From contig JBBQZO010000030.1 in NCBI GenBank assembly GCA_038207625.1, positions 1 to 64,000 of the forward strand: a stretch of 64,000 bases of DNA, read 5' to 3'. The position numbers were made by a program, and so were the translations under genes. Below, one piece after another: positions 7,848-16,860 of this stretch. A model generated the notes under the pieces. That model saw only the letters and a list, made by a program, of their open reading frames with translations, was not told the origin of the DNA and ran no database searches. Positions within the stretch are counted from its first letter, which is position 1, and each line of letters begins with the position of its first letter. Source of the DNA: JBBQZO01 sp038207625 (GTDB lineage: Bacteria; Pseudomonadota; Gammaproteobacteria; Burkholderiales; Burkholderiaceae_D).

Positions 7848-8450
7848 ATGAAACTCTATTATTCGCCCGGCGCCTGCTCGCTCGCGCCCCATATCGTGCT
7901 GTGCGAAGCAAAGCTGCCGCACACGCTCATCAAAGTCGACACCAGCACGCACCTTACTGAACACGGGATCGACTTTTACACCATCAATCCGAAAGGCTAT
8001 GTGCCGGTTCTCGAACTCGATGACGGCCAGCGCCTGTCCGAAGGACCGGTCATTGCGCAATTCATTGCCGACCATGCTCACCGCGACGACCTGATGCCGG
8101 CCGCCGGATCAATGGCGCGCTATCGGGTGATGGAGTGGCAGAGCTACATCACGTCCGAGTTGCACAAGTCGTTCAGTCCCTTGTTCAATCCAGCGATCGA
8201 CGCGCCGGCCAAGGCCGTCTTCGCCGCAATGCTGGGCAAGAAATTCGCCTGGGTATCGCGCCAACTACGTGGCATGTCTTACCTGACCGGTGAAAGCTTT
8301 ACTGCTGCCGACGCCTACCTCTTCACGGTCGCCGGCTGGGCAAAATACGTCGGTGTCGATCTGTCCGATTTCGAGCACTTGCAGGCATTTCTCCAACGCG
8401 TTGCGTCTCGCCCGGCTGTGCAAGAAGCGATGAAGGCCGAAGGCCTGTAG
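7848..8450 (+). CDS. Glutathione S-transferase, beta class (GstA-like)
   Basis: 200 residues from ATG 7848. The start MKLYYSPGACSLAPH contains the Cys-10 and SLAPH motif of bacterial beta-class enzymes that conjugate or reduce with glutathione. The thioredoxin-like domain spans about 1-77 (VPVLELDDG, SEGPVIAQFI), the helical domain the rest (GESFTAADAYLFTVAGW). Upstream lies the divergent LysR gene, downstream a flavin oxidoreductase in the same direction 51 bases on, suggesting a small detoxification operon. In-frame codons upstream of 7848 lack family similarity. Confidence 0.93.
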   Translation: MKLYYSPGACSLAPHIVLCEAKLPHTLIKVDTSTHLTEHGIDFYTINPKGYVPVLELDDGQRLSEGPVIAQFIADHAHRDDLMPAAGSMARYRVMEWQSYITSELHKSFSPLFNPAIDAPAKAVFAAMLGKKFAWVSRQLRGMSYLTGESFTAADAYLFTVAGWAKYVGVDLSDFEHLQAFLQRVASRPAVQEAMKAEGL

Positions 8451-8501
8451 GGATCAAAATGCGCAAACCGTCCGCCTCGGCCAACATCGGGAATCTGAAT
8501 C

Positions 8502-9587
8502 ATGTGGAAAAATACTGAAGTAGCGCGCCGGCTTGGCTTGGCCGCGCCTATCATCCAAGGGCCGTTCGGCGGCGGAATTTCATCGGTCGACCTGGTCGTT
8601 GCCGTTTGCGACAGCGGCGGTCTCGGTTCGTTCGGCGTGCATCATCTTGATGCAAACGGCATTCGCGATGTCGCCAGCCGAATTCGTGCGCGCACAGCCG
8701 CTCCGTTCGCTTTGAATTTATGGATCCCGCTGGACGACGCCGACGACCCGCAGATTGATGACGCGGCATTCGCGCGCAACACCGAATTGTTGCAACCGTA
8801 CTTGACGGAACTTGGCCTGCCAACACCGCAACGTCCGCGGCGCTTCGCCCCGCCATACGCCGAGCAAATCGAGGCGGTGCTTGAAGCGCGACCGGCAGTG
8901 TTCAGCTTTGTATTCGGGATACCGGCGCAAAGTGTGTTGGCGCGCTGCCGCGAGCTTGGCATCGTGACACTTGGTGCCGCGACCACGGTCGATGAGGCGA
9001 TCGCGCTGGAACAAGCCGGCGTCGACATGATCGTTGCCACCGGTTTCGAGGCGGGCGGGCACCGCGTGTCGTTTCTGCGCGGCGCCGAAGAGTCACTATC
9101 GGGAACCTTTTCACTGATACCGCAGGTGGTCGATGCGGTGCGCATTCCGGTGATCGCCGCTGGTGGCATTGCTGACGCGCGCGGCATCGCAGCCGCGCTG
9201 GCGCTGGGCGCGCAAGGCGTGCAGATCGGTACGGCGTTTCTTGCGTGTGAAGAATCGAACGCTGATCCGACTCATCGCAAGATGCTCTTCAGCCCGGATG
9301 CGCGCTACACGGGATTGACGCGCGTATTTAGCGGCAGACTGGCGCGCGGCATTCGCAACCGGCTGATGACCGAATTGCAGCCGCACGCCGCGCAGATACC
9401 GCAATACCCGATACAAAACTGGTTTGCCGGCATCATGAAAAAGGCCGCAGGAGCGCAGGGGCGTTCCGACCTGATGTCGCTATGGTGCGGCCAGGCGGCC
9501 CCTCTGCTTGCGCATCGCGATGCACGCTCATTGATGGCTGCACTGGTGAAGGAAATGGCGTTGATCACGAAGGCGATGGGTAGGTGA
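8502..9587 (+). CDS. Nitronate monooxygenase / 2-nitropropane dioxygenase-like flavoprotein
   Basis: 361 residues forming an FMN-binding TIM barrel. Recognisable parts: IIQGPFGGGISSVDLVVAV near the N-terminus, ATGFEAGGHR around residue 184, AAGGIADARGI and the phosphate-binding stretch LGAQGVQIGTAFLACEES around 235-250. Family members oxidise nitronates or act as NAD(P)H:quinone reductases; the exact substrate cannot be told. It follows the GST gene on the same strand. Confidence 0.88.
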   Translation: MWKNTEVARRLGLAAPIIQGPFGGGISSVDLVVAVCDSGGLGSFGVHHLDANGIRDVASRIRARTAAPFALNLWIPLDDADDPQIDDAAFARNTELLQPYLTELGLPTPQRPRRFAPPYAEQIEAVLEARPAVFSFVFGIPAQSVLARCRELGIVTLGAATTVDEAIALEQAGVDMIVATGFEAGGHRVSFLRGAEESLSGTFSLIPQVVDAVRIPVIAAGGIADARGIAAALALGAQGVQIGTAFLACEESNADPTHRKMLFSPDARYTGLTRVFSGRLARGIRNRLMTELQPHAAQIPQYPIQNWFAGIMKKAAGAQGRSDLMSLWCGQAAPLLAHRDARSLMAALVKEMALITKAMGR

Positions 9588-9606
9588 TTCTTGCTGGCTG
9601 TCTGCG

Positions 9607-10827
9607 CTACGCCATCCAGTGCCTGTATTTGCGCGCGAGGACAAAGGTTTGCAGCTGCCCGATCAGCAAGGCCCACTGTGGCGACACTGCCGGCGTGGGC
9701 TTGGCGCCCCTGCTTAGCCGACGCATTTGATACTTAACGACCGCCATGCTTGCCAGCGAGGCAATTGCCTTGTCCTTCCACATGATTGGCGGCAGTTCTG
9801 CGCTGGCATCTCGGTCTTGGCGCCACACATTGGGCAGCTGCGGGTTGACGGCGAGCGCCGTACCGATGCCCGCCATGGCGATACCGCTGTCGAGCACCTT
9901 GTTGACAATTTCCAGGCGGCGAATTCCACCTGTGACCATGACGGGCATGCTGGCGGTCGTTGCGATGTCTTGCGCAAATTCGAGGAAATAGGCTTCCCGC
10001 GCCAAGGTGCGACCGTCCCGTGTTTGGCCTTGCATCGCGGGCGCCTCATAGCTACCGCCGGACAGCTCGACCAGGTCGACCGACAAGCCATTCAACATTT
10101 CCACCACTTTGCGCGCATCGGCGGCATCGAAGCCGCCGCGTTGGAAGTCGGCCGAGTTAAGCTTGACGGCCACGCTGAAGGTGGCCGACACGTTGGCGCG
10201 CACAGCCTTGATGGTGTCGATCAGGATGCGGGCGCGGTTTTCAAGACTGCCGCCCCATCGATCGCTGCGCTTGTTGGTCAGTGGCGAGAGAAACTGGCTG
10301 AGCAGATATCCGTGCGCGGCATGGATCTGGACACCCGAAAAGCCCGCCTGCTCGGCCAGCTTGGCGGACGTGGCGAAACGGGCGATCACCTCGCAGATGT
10401 GGCGTTCCGTCATCGCCGTTGGCGCGGCGAACATCGTCGAGTGCTTGCCCAGGTCGATAGCCACTGCCGACGGGGCAAAGCTTTCCTGACCCAGATTTTT
10501 CATCATCTGCCGCCCAGGGTGATTGAGCTGCAGCCAGAATTGCGCGCCGTTGGCGCGGCCTATGCGCGCCCACTCGCGGAACGCGCCCAGTTCGCTGGCG
10601 TCTTCCAGCACGACACCGCCCGGCCCGGTCATCGCGCGTCGGTCTATCATCACATTGCCAGACAAGATCAGTCCGGCGCCGCCCTCGGCCCAGGCGCGGT
10701 ACAGGCGCATCAGCGCGTTGGACGGACCGTGCGCCGCATCCGCCATGTTCTCCTCCATGGCAGCCTTGGCGATACGGTTGGGAATGATGCTTCCGTTTGG
10801 AAGCACGAGTTCTTTGAAGGCGAGCAT
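9607..10827 (-). CDS. NADH:flavin oxidoreductase, old yellow enzyme family
   Basis: 406 residues from ATG 10827, which has GGAG at the right distance; the frame extends 19 codons further without family similarity. FMN-dependent TIM barrel: N-terminal LVLPNGSIIPNRIAKAAM, QLNHPGRQM near residue 100, IHAAHGYLLSQFLSP near 185 with the catalytic-type His-Ala-Ala-His, RWGGSLENRARI after it, and VTGGIRR near 320. Members reduce activated C=C bonds or nitro compounds. It diverges from the MerR gene at 10896 and shares a regulator-type promoter. A fragment of a paralogue's 3' end lies at 6363-6500. Confidence 0.93.
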   Translation of the reverse strand: MLAFKELVLPNGSIIPNRIAKAAMEENMADAAHGPSNALMRLYRAWAEGGAGLILSGNVMIDRRAMTGPGGVVLEDASELGAFREWARIGRANGAQFWLQLNHPGRQMMKNLGQESFAPSAVAIDLGKHSTMFAAPTAMTERHICEVIARFATSAKLAEQAGFSGVQIHAAHGYLLSQFLSPLTNKRSDRWGGSLENRARILIDTIKAVRANVSATFSVAVKLNSADFQRGGFDAADARKVVEMLNGLSVDLVELSGGSYEAPAMQGQTRDGRTLAREAYFLEFAQDIATTASMPVMVTGGIRRLEIVNKVLDSGIAMAGIGTALAVNPQLPNVWRQDRDASAELPPIMWKDKAIASLASMAVVKYQMRRLSRGAKPTPAVSPQWALLIGQLQTFVLARKYRHWMA

Positions 10828-10853
10828 GCTGGCTCCTGAGTGGCGTTGCGGCC

Positions 10854-10884
10854 AGCTTAGGGTTAAACTCAACTTCAAGGTCAA
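10854..10884 (-). promoter_or_regulatory. MerR-type promoter with 19-bp spacer
   Basis: On the minus strand TTGACC and TAAGCT are separated by 19 bases, the stretched spacing typical of promoters activated by MerR proteins, and the spacer holds a weak dyad (TTGAAGTTGAGTTTAA). It faces the flavin oxidoreductase and lies 12 bases before the MerR start. Confidence 0.6.
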
Positions 10885-10895
10885 GAGAAACTTCT

Positions 10896-11306
10896 ATGAA
10901 TATTGGTACATTGTCGAAAGAGACCGGACTGGCGCAATCGCGCATCCGCTACTACGAGGCGCAAGGATTGCTCGGGCCCGTGCAGCGCACCGCCAACGGA
11001 TATCGCGTCTACGCGCCCGAAACCAGGCAAATTCTGGAGATCATCGTACGCGCCCAGGACGCCGGGTTTTCGCTCGACGCGATTCGCGACTTCCTGCCAC
11101 AGCCCGGAACGACAGAGTGGGATCTCGCCAAACTGCTGGGCAGCTTGCGGGGGAAAATCGCCGATATCGTCGCTCTGCAGACGCGGCTGGCCCGAACCCA
11201 TGAGGATCTGGTGGCCTTGGTCGCACGCATCGAAAGCACCGCGCACAGCGGCGACTGTGCCAACAACGCCGCGAAGGTGTTGACGAGCATGAACGAATCG
11301 CGTTGA
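10896..11306 (+). CDS. MerR-family transcriptional regulator
   Basis: 136 residues. Winged helix at 1-70 with the classic IGTLSKETGLAQSRIRYYEAQGLL and NGYRVY, then a dimerisation coiled coil and a short C-terminal tail with a single Cys (SGDCANN). It lacks the paired cysteines of metal or SoxR-type sensors, so it may sense an organic or electrophilic compound. It is divergent from the old yellow enzyme gene and probably controls it. Confidence 0.92.
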   Translation: MNIGTLSKETGLAQSRIRYYEAQGLLGPVQRTANGYRVYAPETRQILEIIVRAQDAGFSLDAIRDFLPQPGTTEWDLAKLLGSLRGKIADIVALQTRLARTHEDLVALVARIESTAHSGDCANNAAKVLTSMNESR

Positions 11307-11447
11307 ACGTTTGTTGCGCGCCACCCGGCAGCAGCGATACGACACACCAAAAAGACTTTGCAGATCGGGCCGCAGCGCCGGCCGGGCGACATAGTGTTTG
11401 CCCCGGCAGGCCTGCCCATCCGTGGCATTCTTTGTCATAATCGCTAG

Positions 11448-12542
11448 ATGACAAATATAGCCGACGCTTCCATCGCCGATCACTCCCTTGGGCCGTTAGC
11501 TTCGACGCGCCGCGACTACTGGCTGTGTCAGTTGGCGGGCTGGGGCAGCTTCGCGGTGATCGGCATCCTGTCGTCGGCGCAGCCCAGCACCGAAGGCGCG
11601 ATCCGCATAGCCCTCGCCAAGACCGCCTGCATGATCAGCGGATTCGCCTTGTCGCACTTGTGGCATGGGTTCTTGCGCAGCCGTGGCTGGCTCGATCGCA
11701 ACCGGGCCTTTCCGTTCGGGCGCATCGTGGCGGGCCTGGCGCTGCTTGGCGCGTTGCAGCTTGGCTTTCTGGTGCTGTTCGATCTGCTGGTTCACAAGGA
11801 CGCCTTGATCGACGACCGCGCGACGCTGCCGATTATCCTCATGATGTTGTTCTTCCTGTGGTTCGGCGTATTCCTGGTCTGGACCCTGTGTTATGTAGTG
11901 GCGCTGTCGCGCCGGCGCGCCTTGCGCTACGAGTTGGAAAAGCTCGAACTTGAAGTGAGCGTCAAGGATGCCGAGTTGCGCGCGCTGCAGGCCCAGATCA
12001 ATCCGCATTTCTTCTTCAATAGTCTGAACAGCATCCGCGCGCTGATCTACCAGGACGCCGACGCGGCCGCGCACGCGGTTGGCCAGCTGTCGGGCATGAT
12101 GCGCCACACGTTGCAGGCGGGCCAGTCCGTCACCGTGCGTCTGGCCGATGAACTGGTCGCCGTCGACGCCTACCTGGCCATGGAAAAGCTGCGCTTCGAC
12201 GAGCGCCTGCAACTGAGCGTGGACATCGAAGCGGGCCTGGACGACGTGGCGATGCCGCCAATGATTCTGCAGACCTTGGTTGAGAACGCGGTCAAGCATG
12301 GCGTCGAACAAAGCATGGGCGCGTGCCAGATCGCGATCGCCGCCAGGCGCGCCGGCCAGAACGTGTTGTTGAGTGTCGCCAACCAGGGCACGCTGGCCGA
12401 TGCCAGCGCATCGACCCGGCTGGGATTGGCCAACGCCAGCAAGCGCCTGGCCTTGTTGTTCGGCGCGGAATCGACCTGCATTTTGGCTCAGCGCGACGGC
12501 TGGGTGGTGGCCAGCATCGTGCTGCCGCAGGGGCCCGCATGA
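11448..12542 (+). CDS. LytS/AlgZ-type sensor histidine kinase
   Basis: 364 residues. Four hydrophobic segments fill roughly residues 20-155 (for example FAVIGILSSA, ILMMLFFLWFGVFLVWTLCYVV), followed by a helix and the His_kinase domain: phospho-acceptor QINPHFFFNSLNS with His near residue 187, and the ATP-binding N box TLVENAVKHG near 280. This is the LytS/YehU class that partners LytTR regulators. The stop overlaps the regulator's ATG (ATGA at 12539-12542). A CATAAT box precedes the gene at 11437-11442. Confidence 0.93.
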   Translation: MTNIADASIADHSLGPLASTRRDYWLCQLAGWGSFAVIGILSSAQPSTEGAIRIALAKTACMISGFALSHLWHGFLRSRGWLDRNRAFPFGRIVAGLALLGALQLGFLVLFDLLVHKDALIDDRATLPIILMMLFFLWFGVFLVWTLCYVVALSRRRALRYELEKLELEVSVKDAELRALQAQINPHFFFNSLNSIRALIYQDADAAAHAVGQLSGMMRHTLQAGQSVTVRLADELVAVDAYLAMEKLRFDERLQLSVDIEAGLDDVAMPPMILQTLVENAVKHGVEQSMGACQIAIAARRAGQNVLLSVANQGTLADASASTRLGLANASKRLALLFGAESTCILAQRDGWVVASIVLPQGPA

Positions 12543-13249
12543 GAGTGCTGATCGTCGACGACGAGCGCCTGGCGCGCGCCGAACTACGGCGCCTGCTGGC
12601 GGCGCATCCCGAGGTGCAGATCATCGGCGAGGCCGCGAATATTCTTGAGGCGCGCCAGGCGATCGAGGAGATGGCGCCGGAGCTGATTTTGCTGGATGTG
12701 CAGATGCCGGGCGGCAGCGGTTTCGATTTGCTGGCCACGTTGGAGCACGTCCCGGCGGTGATCTTCACCACCGCCTTCGACCAGTACGCGATCCGCGCCT
12801 TCGATGTCAGCGCGCTCGACTACCTGCTAAAGCCGATCGAAGCGCCGCGTCTGGCTAGCGCGCTGCAAAAATTCAAGAAGGAGCCGGAAGCGGCGCGCGA
12901 CAAGCCGCAGCTGTCGGCGCCGGACGGCAAGGTATTTATCAAGGACGGCGATCGCTGCTGGTTCGTGGCGATGGAACAGATCATCCTGTTCGAGTCGGAG
13001 GGCAATTACACGCGTGTGTATTTCGATCGCAACCGGCCCTTGTTGCTGCGCTCGCTCAACCAGCTCGAAGCGCGGCTGGACCCGGAGCGCTTCCTGCGCG
13101 TCTCCCGGCGCCAGATCGTCAACCTCGACTTCGTGGTCGACATCGCGCCGGCGCCGGCCGGCGGCATGGTGCTCACCCTGAAGGATGAGCTGAAGGTGCC
13201 GATGTCGCGCCGGCGCGCGGCGCAATTCAAACAGCTCAACGGCCTATAG
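12539..13249 (+). CDS. LytTR-family response regulator
   Basis: 236 residues from the ATG that overlaps the kinase stop. Receiver domain 1-120 with the acidic pair DDE at 7-9, phospho-acceptor Asp in LILLDVQMPGGSG near residue 53, and the conserved Lys in YLLKPIEAPR. LytTR DNA-binding domain about 130-235 (VFIKDGDRCWFV, YTRVYFD, RVSRRQIVNLDFV). It ends five bases from the convergent ABC/M1 gene, whose operon may be its target: ACCGTTCA motifs fitting the LytTR-type consensus stand upstream of that operon. Confidence 0.94.
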   Translation: MRVLIVDDERLARAELRRLLAAHPEVQIIGEAANILEARQAIEEMAPELILLDVQMPGGSGFDLLATLEHVPAVIFTTAFDQYAIRAFDVSALDYLLKPIEAPRLASALQKFKKEPEAARDKPQLSAPDGKVFIKDGDRCWFVAMEQIILFESEGNYTRVYFDRNRPLLLRSLNQLEARLDPERFLRVSRRQIVNLDFVVDIAPAPAGGMVLTLKDELKVPMSRRRAAQFKQLNGL

Positions 13250-13253
13250 ACGT

Positions 13254-16200
13254 TTAGGGCGCGCCCACCAAGCTGACCAGCTTGCGGTTGTCGCTCGCCA
13301 CGCGGTCGATCAACAGGTTGTAGGGATCGACGCCAACCTCATACGGCTGGTCCTTGACCGTGATGGTGAACGTTGATTCGCCCGCTGGCAGACGACGTTT
13401 GGCGCGGAACAGGATGCGTTCGTCCTTGGCACCGGCGCCAGGTGCGCGCGCGAAGATCGCGATATCGACCGGTTCGTCATACGCACGCGCGCTTTCCTTG
13501 CCTTTGCCGTCGGCCTGGATCTTCGCCAGATTCACCGTCAACGTCACATCCCACTGCCCATCGGCGCGCCGCTTGGCGCTTGAGGCGACGACCCGGTTGT
13601 CATAGAACACGATGCGCTCGAACATGTCGGTGATCAGTTCCTGCTTGTCCTGTGGCGTTTCTGCGCGGATGAAACCAAGCAGCGTGGTCGAAGTCGGATA
13701 CGGCGACGTCTGGTAGCGATTGGCGTCCAGGAAGCGCCTCAGTGCGCGGTTCAGCGCCGCTTCGCCGATTTCTTCGCGCAAGCGGTAGAAAATCAGGCTG
13801 CCCTTGCGGTACTGGATATACACCTGGTTCTCGACCCGGTTCAGCGGCATTTCCTCGACCAGTTCCTTGCCGCGTCCGGCCAGATACTGGTCCATGTCAT
13901 AGCGCAGAATGTGGCGGGTTTTCTCGGCGCCGAACTCCTTCTCGAGCGTCATCAGCGCCGAATATTCGGCCAGCGATTCGGTCAGCATGGCGCTGCCCTG
14001 CACGTTGGCGGCGATCAGCTGGTCGCCCCACCACTGGTGCGCCACTTCATGGGCCGTCACATAGAACACGTGGTCGACGCCATCGGGATTGCGCATGTCG
14101 TTAATGAAGCCGAGCGACTCGGAAAACGGTATCGTATTCGGAAAGCTGCGCGCATAGGTCTGGTACAGCGGCGTCTCGACGATGCGCACTTCCTTGTGCT
14201 GATACGGGCCGAAGTTGTCGGTGTAGTAGGACAGGGCGCGCTGCGTTCCCTTGATCATCCGTTCGATATTGTAGGGATGCTTCTTGTCGTAGTAGACCTC
14301 GATCGGCAAGCCGTTCCAGCTAGATTTTTTCACTTCCCATGTGCCCGACTGGTAGGAAAAGAACGGCAGGATCGGCGTATCGACCTTGTAGTTCGCGTAG
14401 CGGCGGCCATCCTTATCCCAACTCTTGACCAGACGACCGGGGGCGATCGGCGTCTGGTCGGCGCTGGTCGAGACGGTGGTCTCGAAGTCGATCAGGTCGG
14501 CGTCGAAGCCCCATGCCTTCCAGAAGTTGCTGTACTGGCTGGCCCGGTCCTCCAGCTTGTTCATCCGACGCGGCTCGCCCAGACCGCGTGCCTTGCGCTC
14601 GGCGCGGTCCTCGATTTCGGACGCTTGCACATAGCCGAATTTGGGGAAGAAATTCTCCGACGCGAACAGCGTGCCGTTGTGGTTGATCGGGTCCGCCGCG
14701 CCGCTGTTGGTGAAGCCGCGATGGACGACGCTGACGGCGAACGCGAACGGCATGCTGGCGCCCGGCGCGATGGCTTGCTTGAGCTTGATGATCTTGAATC
14801 CCAGACGCTGGTCGTCCAGCACGACGTCGTGCGGCGGCAGGTTTTGCAGCTCGGTGTGCGCCAGCACGTCGTTCTGGATACGCAAGGTGTCGAGTGCGAC
14901 CTTGTCTTTGTTTTGCAGTACATACTGGCCCTTGATGGCGACCCGCCGTTCCTGCGGAAAGATGTCGACATCGGCGCGTGCGCTGATGATGCTCAGGTTG
15001 GGCTGGTCCAGATATTGACGGTACAGCTTTTCGTAGTCGGCCTGCGCGTCGAGCGCGGCGGCGTCCGATTCGTAATGGTTGAGCACATTGGTGTTGTAGT
15101 AGATCCAGCTGCCGGTCGCGCCGAAGGCCGTCAGGCACAGCATCAGCGCCAGGCCGGTGACGCCGTTCAGGCGCTGCATGGCCGCGCCGAAACGCGCACG
15201 CCAGCCGGCCGCCAGACCGCGCACCCAGAACGCCTGTGCGACGATCAGCAAGGCCAGCGCGAACAGGCTCCAGTACAGCGCGAACCAGCTCCAGCCGGTG
15301 AGGAAGTGGCCGTAGCCGTTCAGGTCGGAATACGACAACGGCGGCAGCGAGGCGTAATTGGCCAACCGGTGGTTGATACCCAGGCCCTGCAGCACAGTGT
15401 TGGCCAAGAACAGCCCGATCGCCAGCAGGTAGCCGAGGTATTTGTTGTTGGTGATGGTTTGCAGCGCCAGGATGGCCAGCGCCATCAGGATGAAGTAGGT
15501 TGCATTGATCAGCGTGCCCTGCGCATACAGCAACGGCTCGATCGGCGCGCCACCTTTGATGAGCTGGATGGCCACACACAGCAGCGCGCCAGTGCCGAGG
15601 AAGACGAAGATCACCGCCACCAGCGCGCCGGCCTTGGCCAGCAGCGGCACCCAGTTTGGCACCGGCATGGCGTCGCTGACGTCGGCGATCTTGACCTGGC
15701 GCTCGCGGAACAGCAGTTCGCCACAATAGAAAATCAGCACGATCACCAACATGGAGTTGATGCCGCCGCTCAGCTCTTCGAGCATCAGGCGTGTCAGCGG
15801 GTAGGGCGTGCTGTCGAAGCGCATGCCGTCGATGCTGAAATTGGCGATGAAGTTGGCCAGCGCCAGTATCAGCATCACCAGGAAGGGCAGGCTTCTGATC
15901 ACGCCCTTGACGTCGAAGCACAGCACGGCCCACCATTGCTGCAAACCGGTCGAGGGCGTAAAGCGCGGCAGGATGCGGCGCGGCGCCAGGTGCGGGCGCG
16001 GGCTGGCCAGCGTCAACTTTGGTGTGGCCTTGCCGAACCAGCGCCGGGCCGTGCCTGCACGTTGCGGCTTGAACAGGACGACGGTGGCGCCGAACATGGC
16101 CAGCGCCAGGGTGCCCCAGATCAGCCGGTTGAGCATCAGCATGCCGGCAAACGGCGGCAGCTGGGTGTTCGACTGGGCTGCCGAAAAATACCGCGTCAGC

Positions 16201-16850
16201 TGGCGCAGGGCGCGCACGCCGAACGGGTCGAGCAGCACGGCAAGCGATTCGCTGCTGCCCTGGCCCAACGCGCCAGCGGCGCCCCACAACACCATGAAGG
16301 CCAGCACGCCCACATACACCAGGATCATCGAGCGCGTGGTGGCCGCCAGCAGCATCAGCAGAGCGGCGATGAACAGCAGGTTAGGTACGACGAAGACAAC
16401 AAAGCTCCACAGATAGGGTAGCAAGGAGAACTGCCCGATTCGCTCCGGGGCGATCGAGGGCATGGCAGAACCGGCCATCATGGCCAGTGTGATCAGCGCG
16501 AACATCGCCAGGCAGACGGCGAAGCCGGCCAGGAAGCGGCCCAGCAAATAATCGGTCTTGCCCATCGGAGTGGCGAACAGGATGTCGGCGATGCCCACCT
16601 CGTTGTCGCGCAGGACCGCGCCGGCGATGAACACCGTCACCAGGAACATCGCGATCATGCTGAACACGCCGAGCTGGTTGGCGATCACGGCGGGCGCGTT
16701 CATGTGGATATTGCCGATGCTCCCGCCGATCCGGAAGCCATCGTTACTGGCGCTCATGAACGCCATCAGCACCAGCGCCAGCGTGGTGATCCACAGCAGC
16801 GGCTGGCGCAGCTGATAGCGCAGGTCGAACTTGAAAAATTCTTGCCACAT
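13254..16850 (-). CDS. ABC transporter permease fused to an M1 aminopeptidase domain
   Basis: 1,198 residues from ATG 16850 (AAGGAG upstream). The N-terminal half has two sets of about six membrane segments of ABC-2 type (about 1-260 and 330-600), for example LWITTLALVLMAFMSAS. The C-terminal half (about 650-1198) lies outside the membrane and is a gluzincin peptidase of family M1: HEVAHQWWGDQL near residue 930 supplies the zinc histidines, with the third ligand Glu in LTESLAEYSALM. The fused layout is a known family. The ATPase gene ends 10 bases upstream, so the two form one transporter. Substrate unknown; coupling of peptide cleavage and transport is possible. Confidence 0.93.
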   Translation of the reverse strand: MWQEFFKFDLRYQLRQPLLWITTLALVLMAFMSASNDGFRIGGSIGNIHMNAPAVIANQLGVFSMIAMFLVTVFIAGAVLRDNEVGIADILFATPMGKTDYLLGRFLAGFAVCLAMFALITLAMMAGSAMPSIAPERIGQFSLLPYLWSFVVFVVPNLLFIAALLMLLAATTRSMILVYVGVLAFMVLWGAAGALGQGSSESLAVLLDPFGVRALRQLTRYFSAAQSNTQLPPFAGMLMLNRLIWGTLALAMFGATVVLFKPQRAGTARRWFGKATPKLTLASPRPHLAPRRILPRFTPSTGLQQWWAVLCFDVKGVIRSLPFLVMLILALANFIANFSIDGMRFDSTPYPLTRLMLEELSGGINSMLVIVLIFYCGELLFRERQVKIADVSDAMPVPNWVPLLAKAGALVAVIFVFLGTGALLCVAIQLIKGGAPIEPLLYAQGTLINATYFILMALAILALQTITNNKYLGYLLAIGLFLANTVLQGLGINHRLANYASLPPLSYSDLNGYGHFLTGWSWFALYWSLFALALLIVAQAFWVRGLAAGWRARFGAAMQRLNGVTGLALMLCLTAFGATGSWIYYNTNVLNHYESDAAALDAQADYEKLYRQYLDQPNLSIISARADVDIFPQERRVAIKGQYVLQNKDKVALDTLRIQNDVLAHTELQNLPPHDVVLDDQRLGFKIIKLKQAIAPGASMPFAFAVSVVHRGFTNSGAADPINHNGTLFASENFFPKFGYVQASEIEDRAERKARGLGEPRRMNKLEDRASQYSNFWKAWGFDADLIDFETTVSTSADQTPIAPGRLVKSWDKDGRRYANYKVDTPILPFFSYQSGTWEVKKSSWNGLPIEVYYDKKHPYNIERMIKGTQRALSYYTDNFGPYQHKEVRIVETPLYQTYARSFPNTIPFSESLGFINDMRNPDGVDHVFYVTAHEVAHQWWGDQLIAANVQGSAMLTESLAEYSALMTLEKEFGAEKTRHILRYDMDQYLAGRGKELVEEMPLNRVENQVYIQYRKGSLIFYRLREEIGEAALNRALRRFLDANRYQTSPYPTSTTLLGFIRAETPQDKQELITDMFERIVFYDNRVVASSAKRRADGQWDVTLTVNLAKIQADGKGKESARAYDEPVDIAIFARAPGAGAKDERILFRAKRRLPAGESTFTITVKDQPYEVGVDPYNLLIDRVASDNRKLVSLVGAP

Positions 16851-16860
16851 GGTGAACTCC

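Noticed and set aside
13911..16421. 836-codon open frame opposite the ABC/M1 permease gene
   Set aside because: It is antisense to a gene with clear membrane and peptidase motifs; its Gln/Arg/His-rich product and lack of a ribosome site mark it as a GC-bias shadow.
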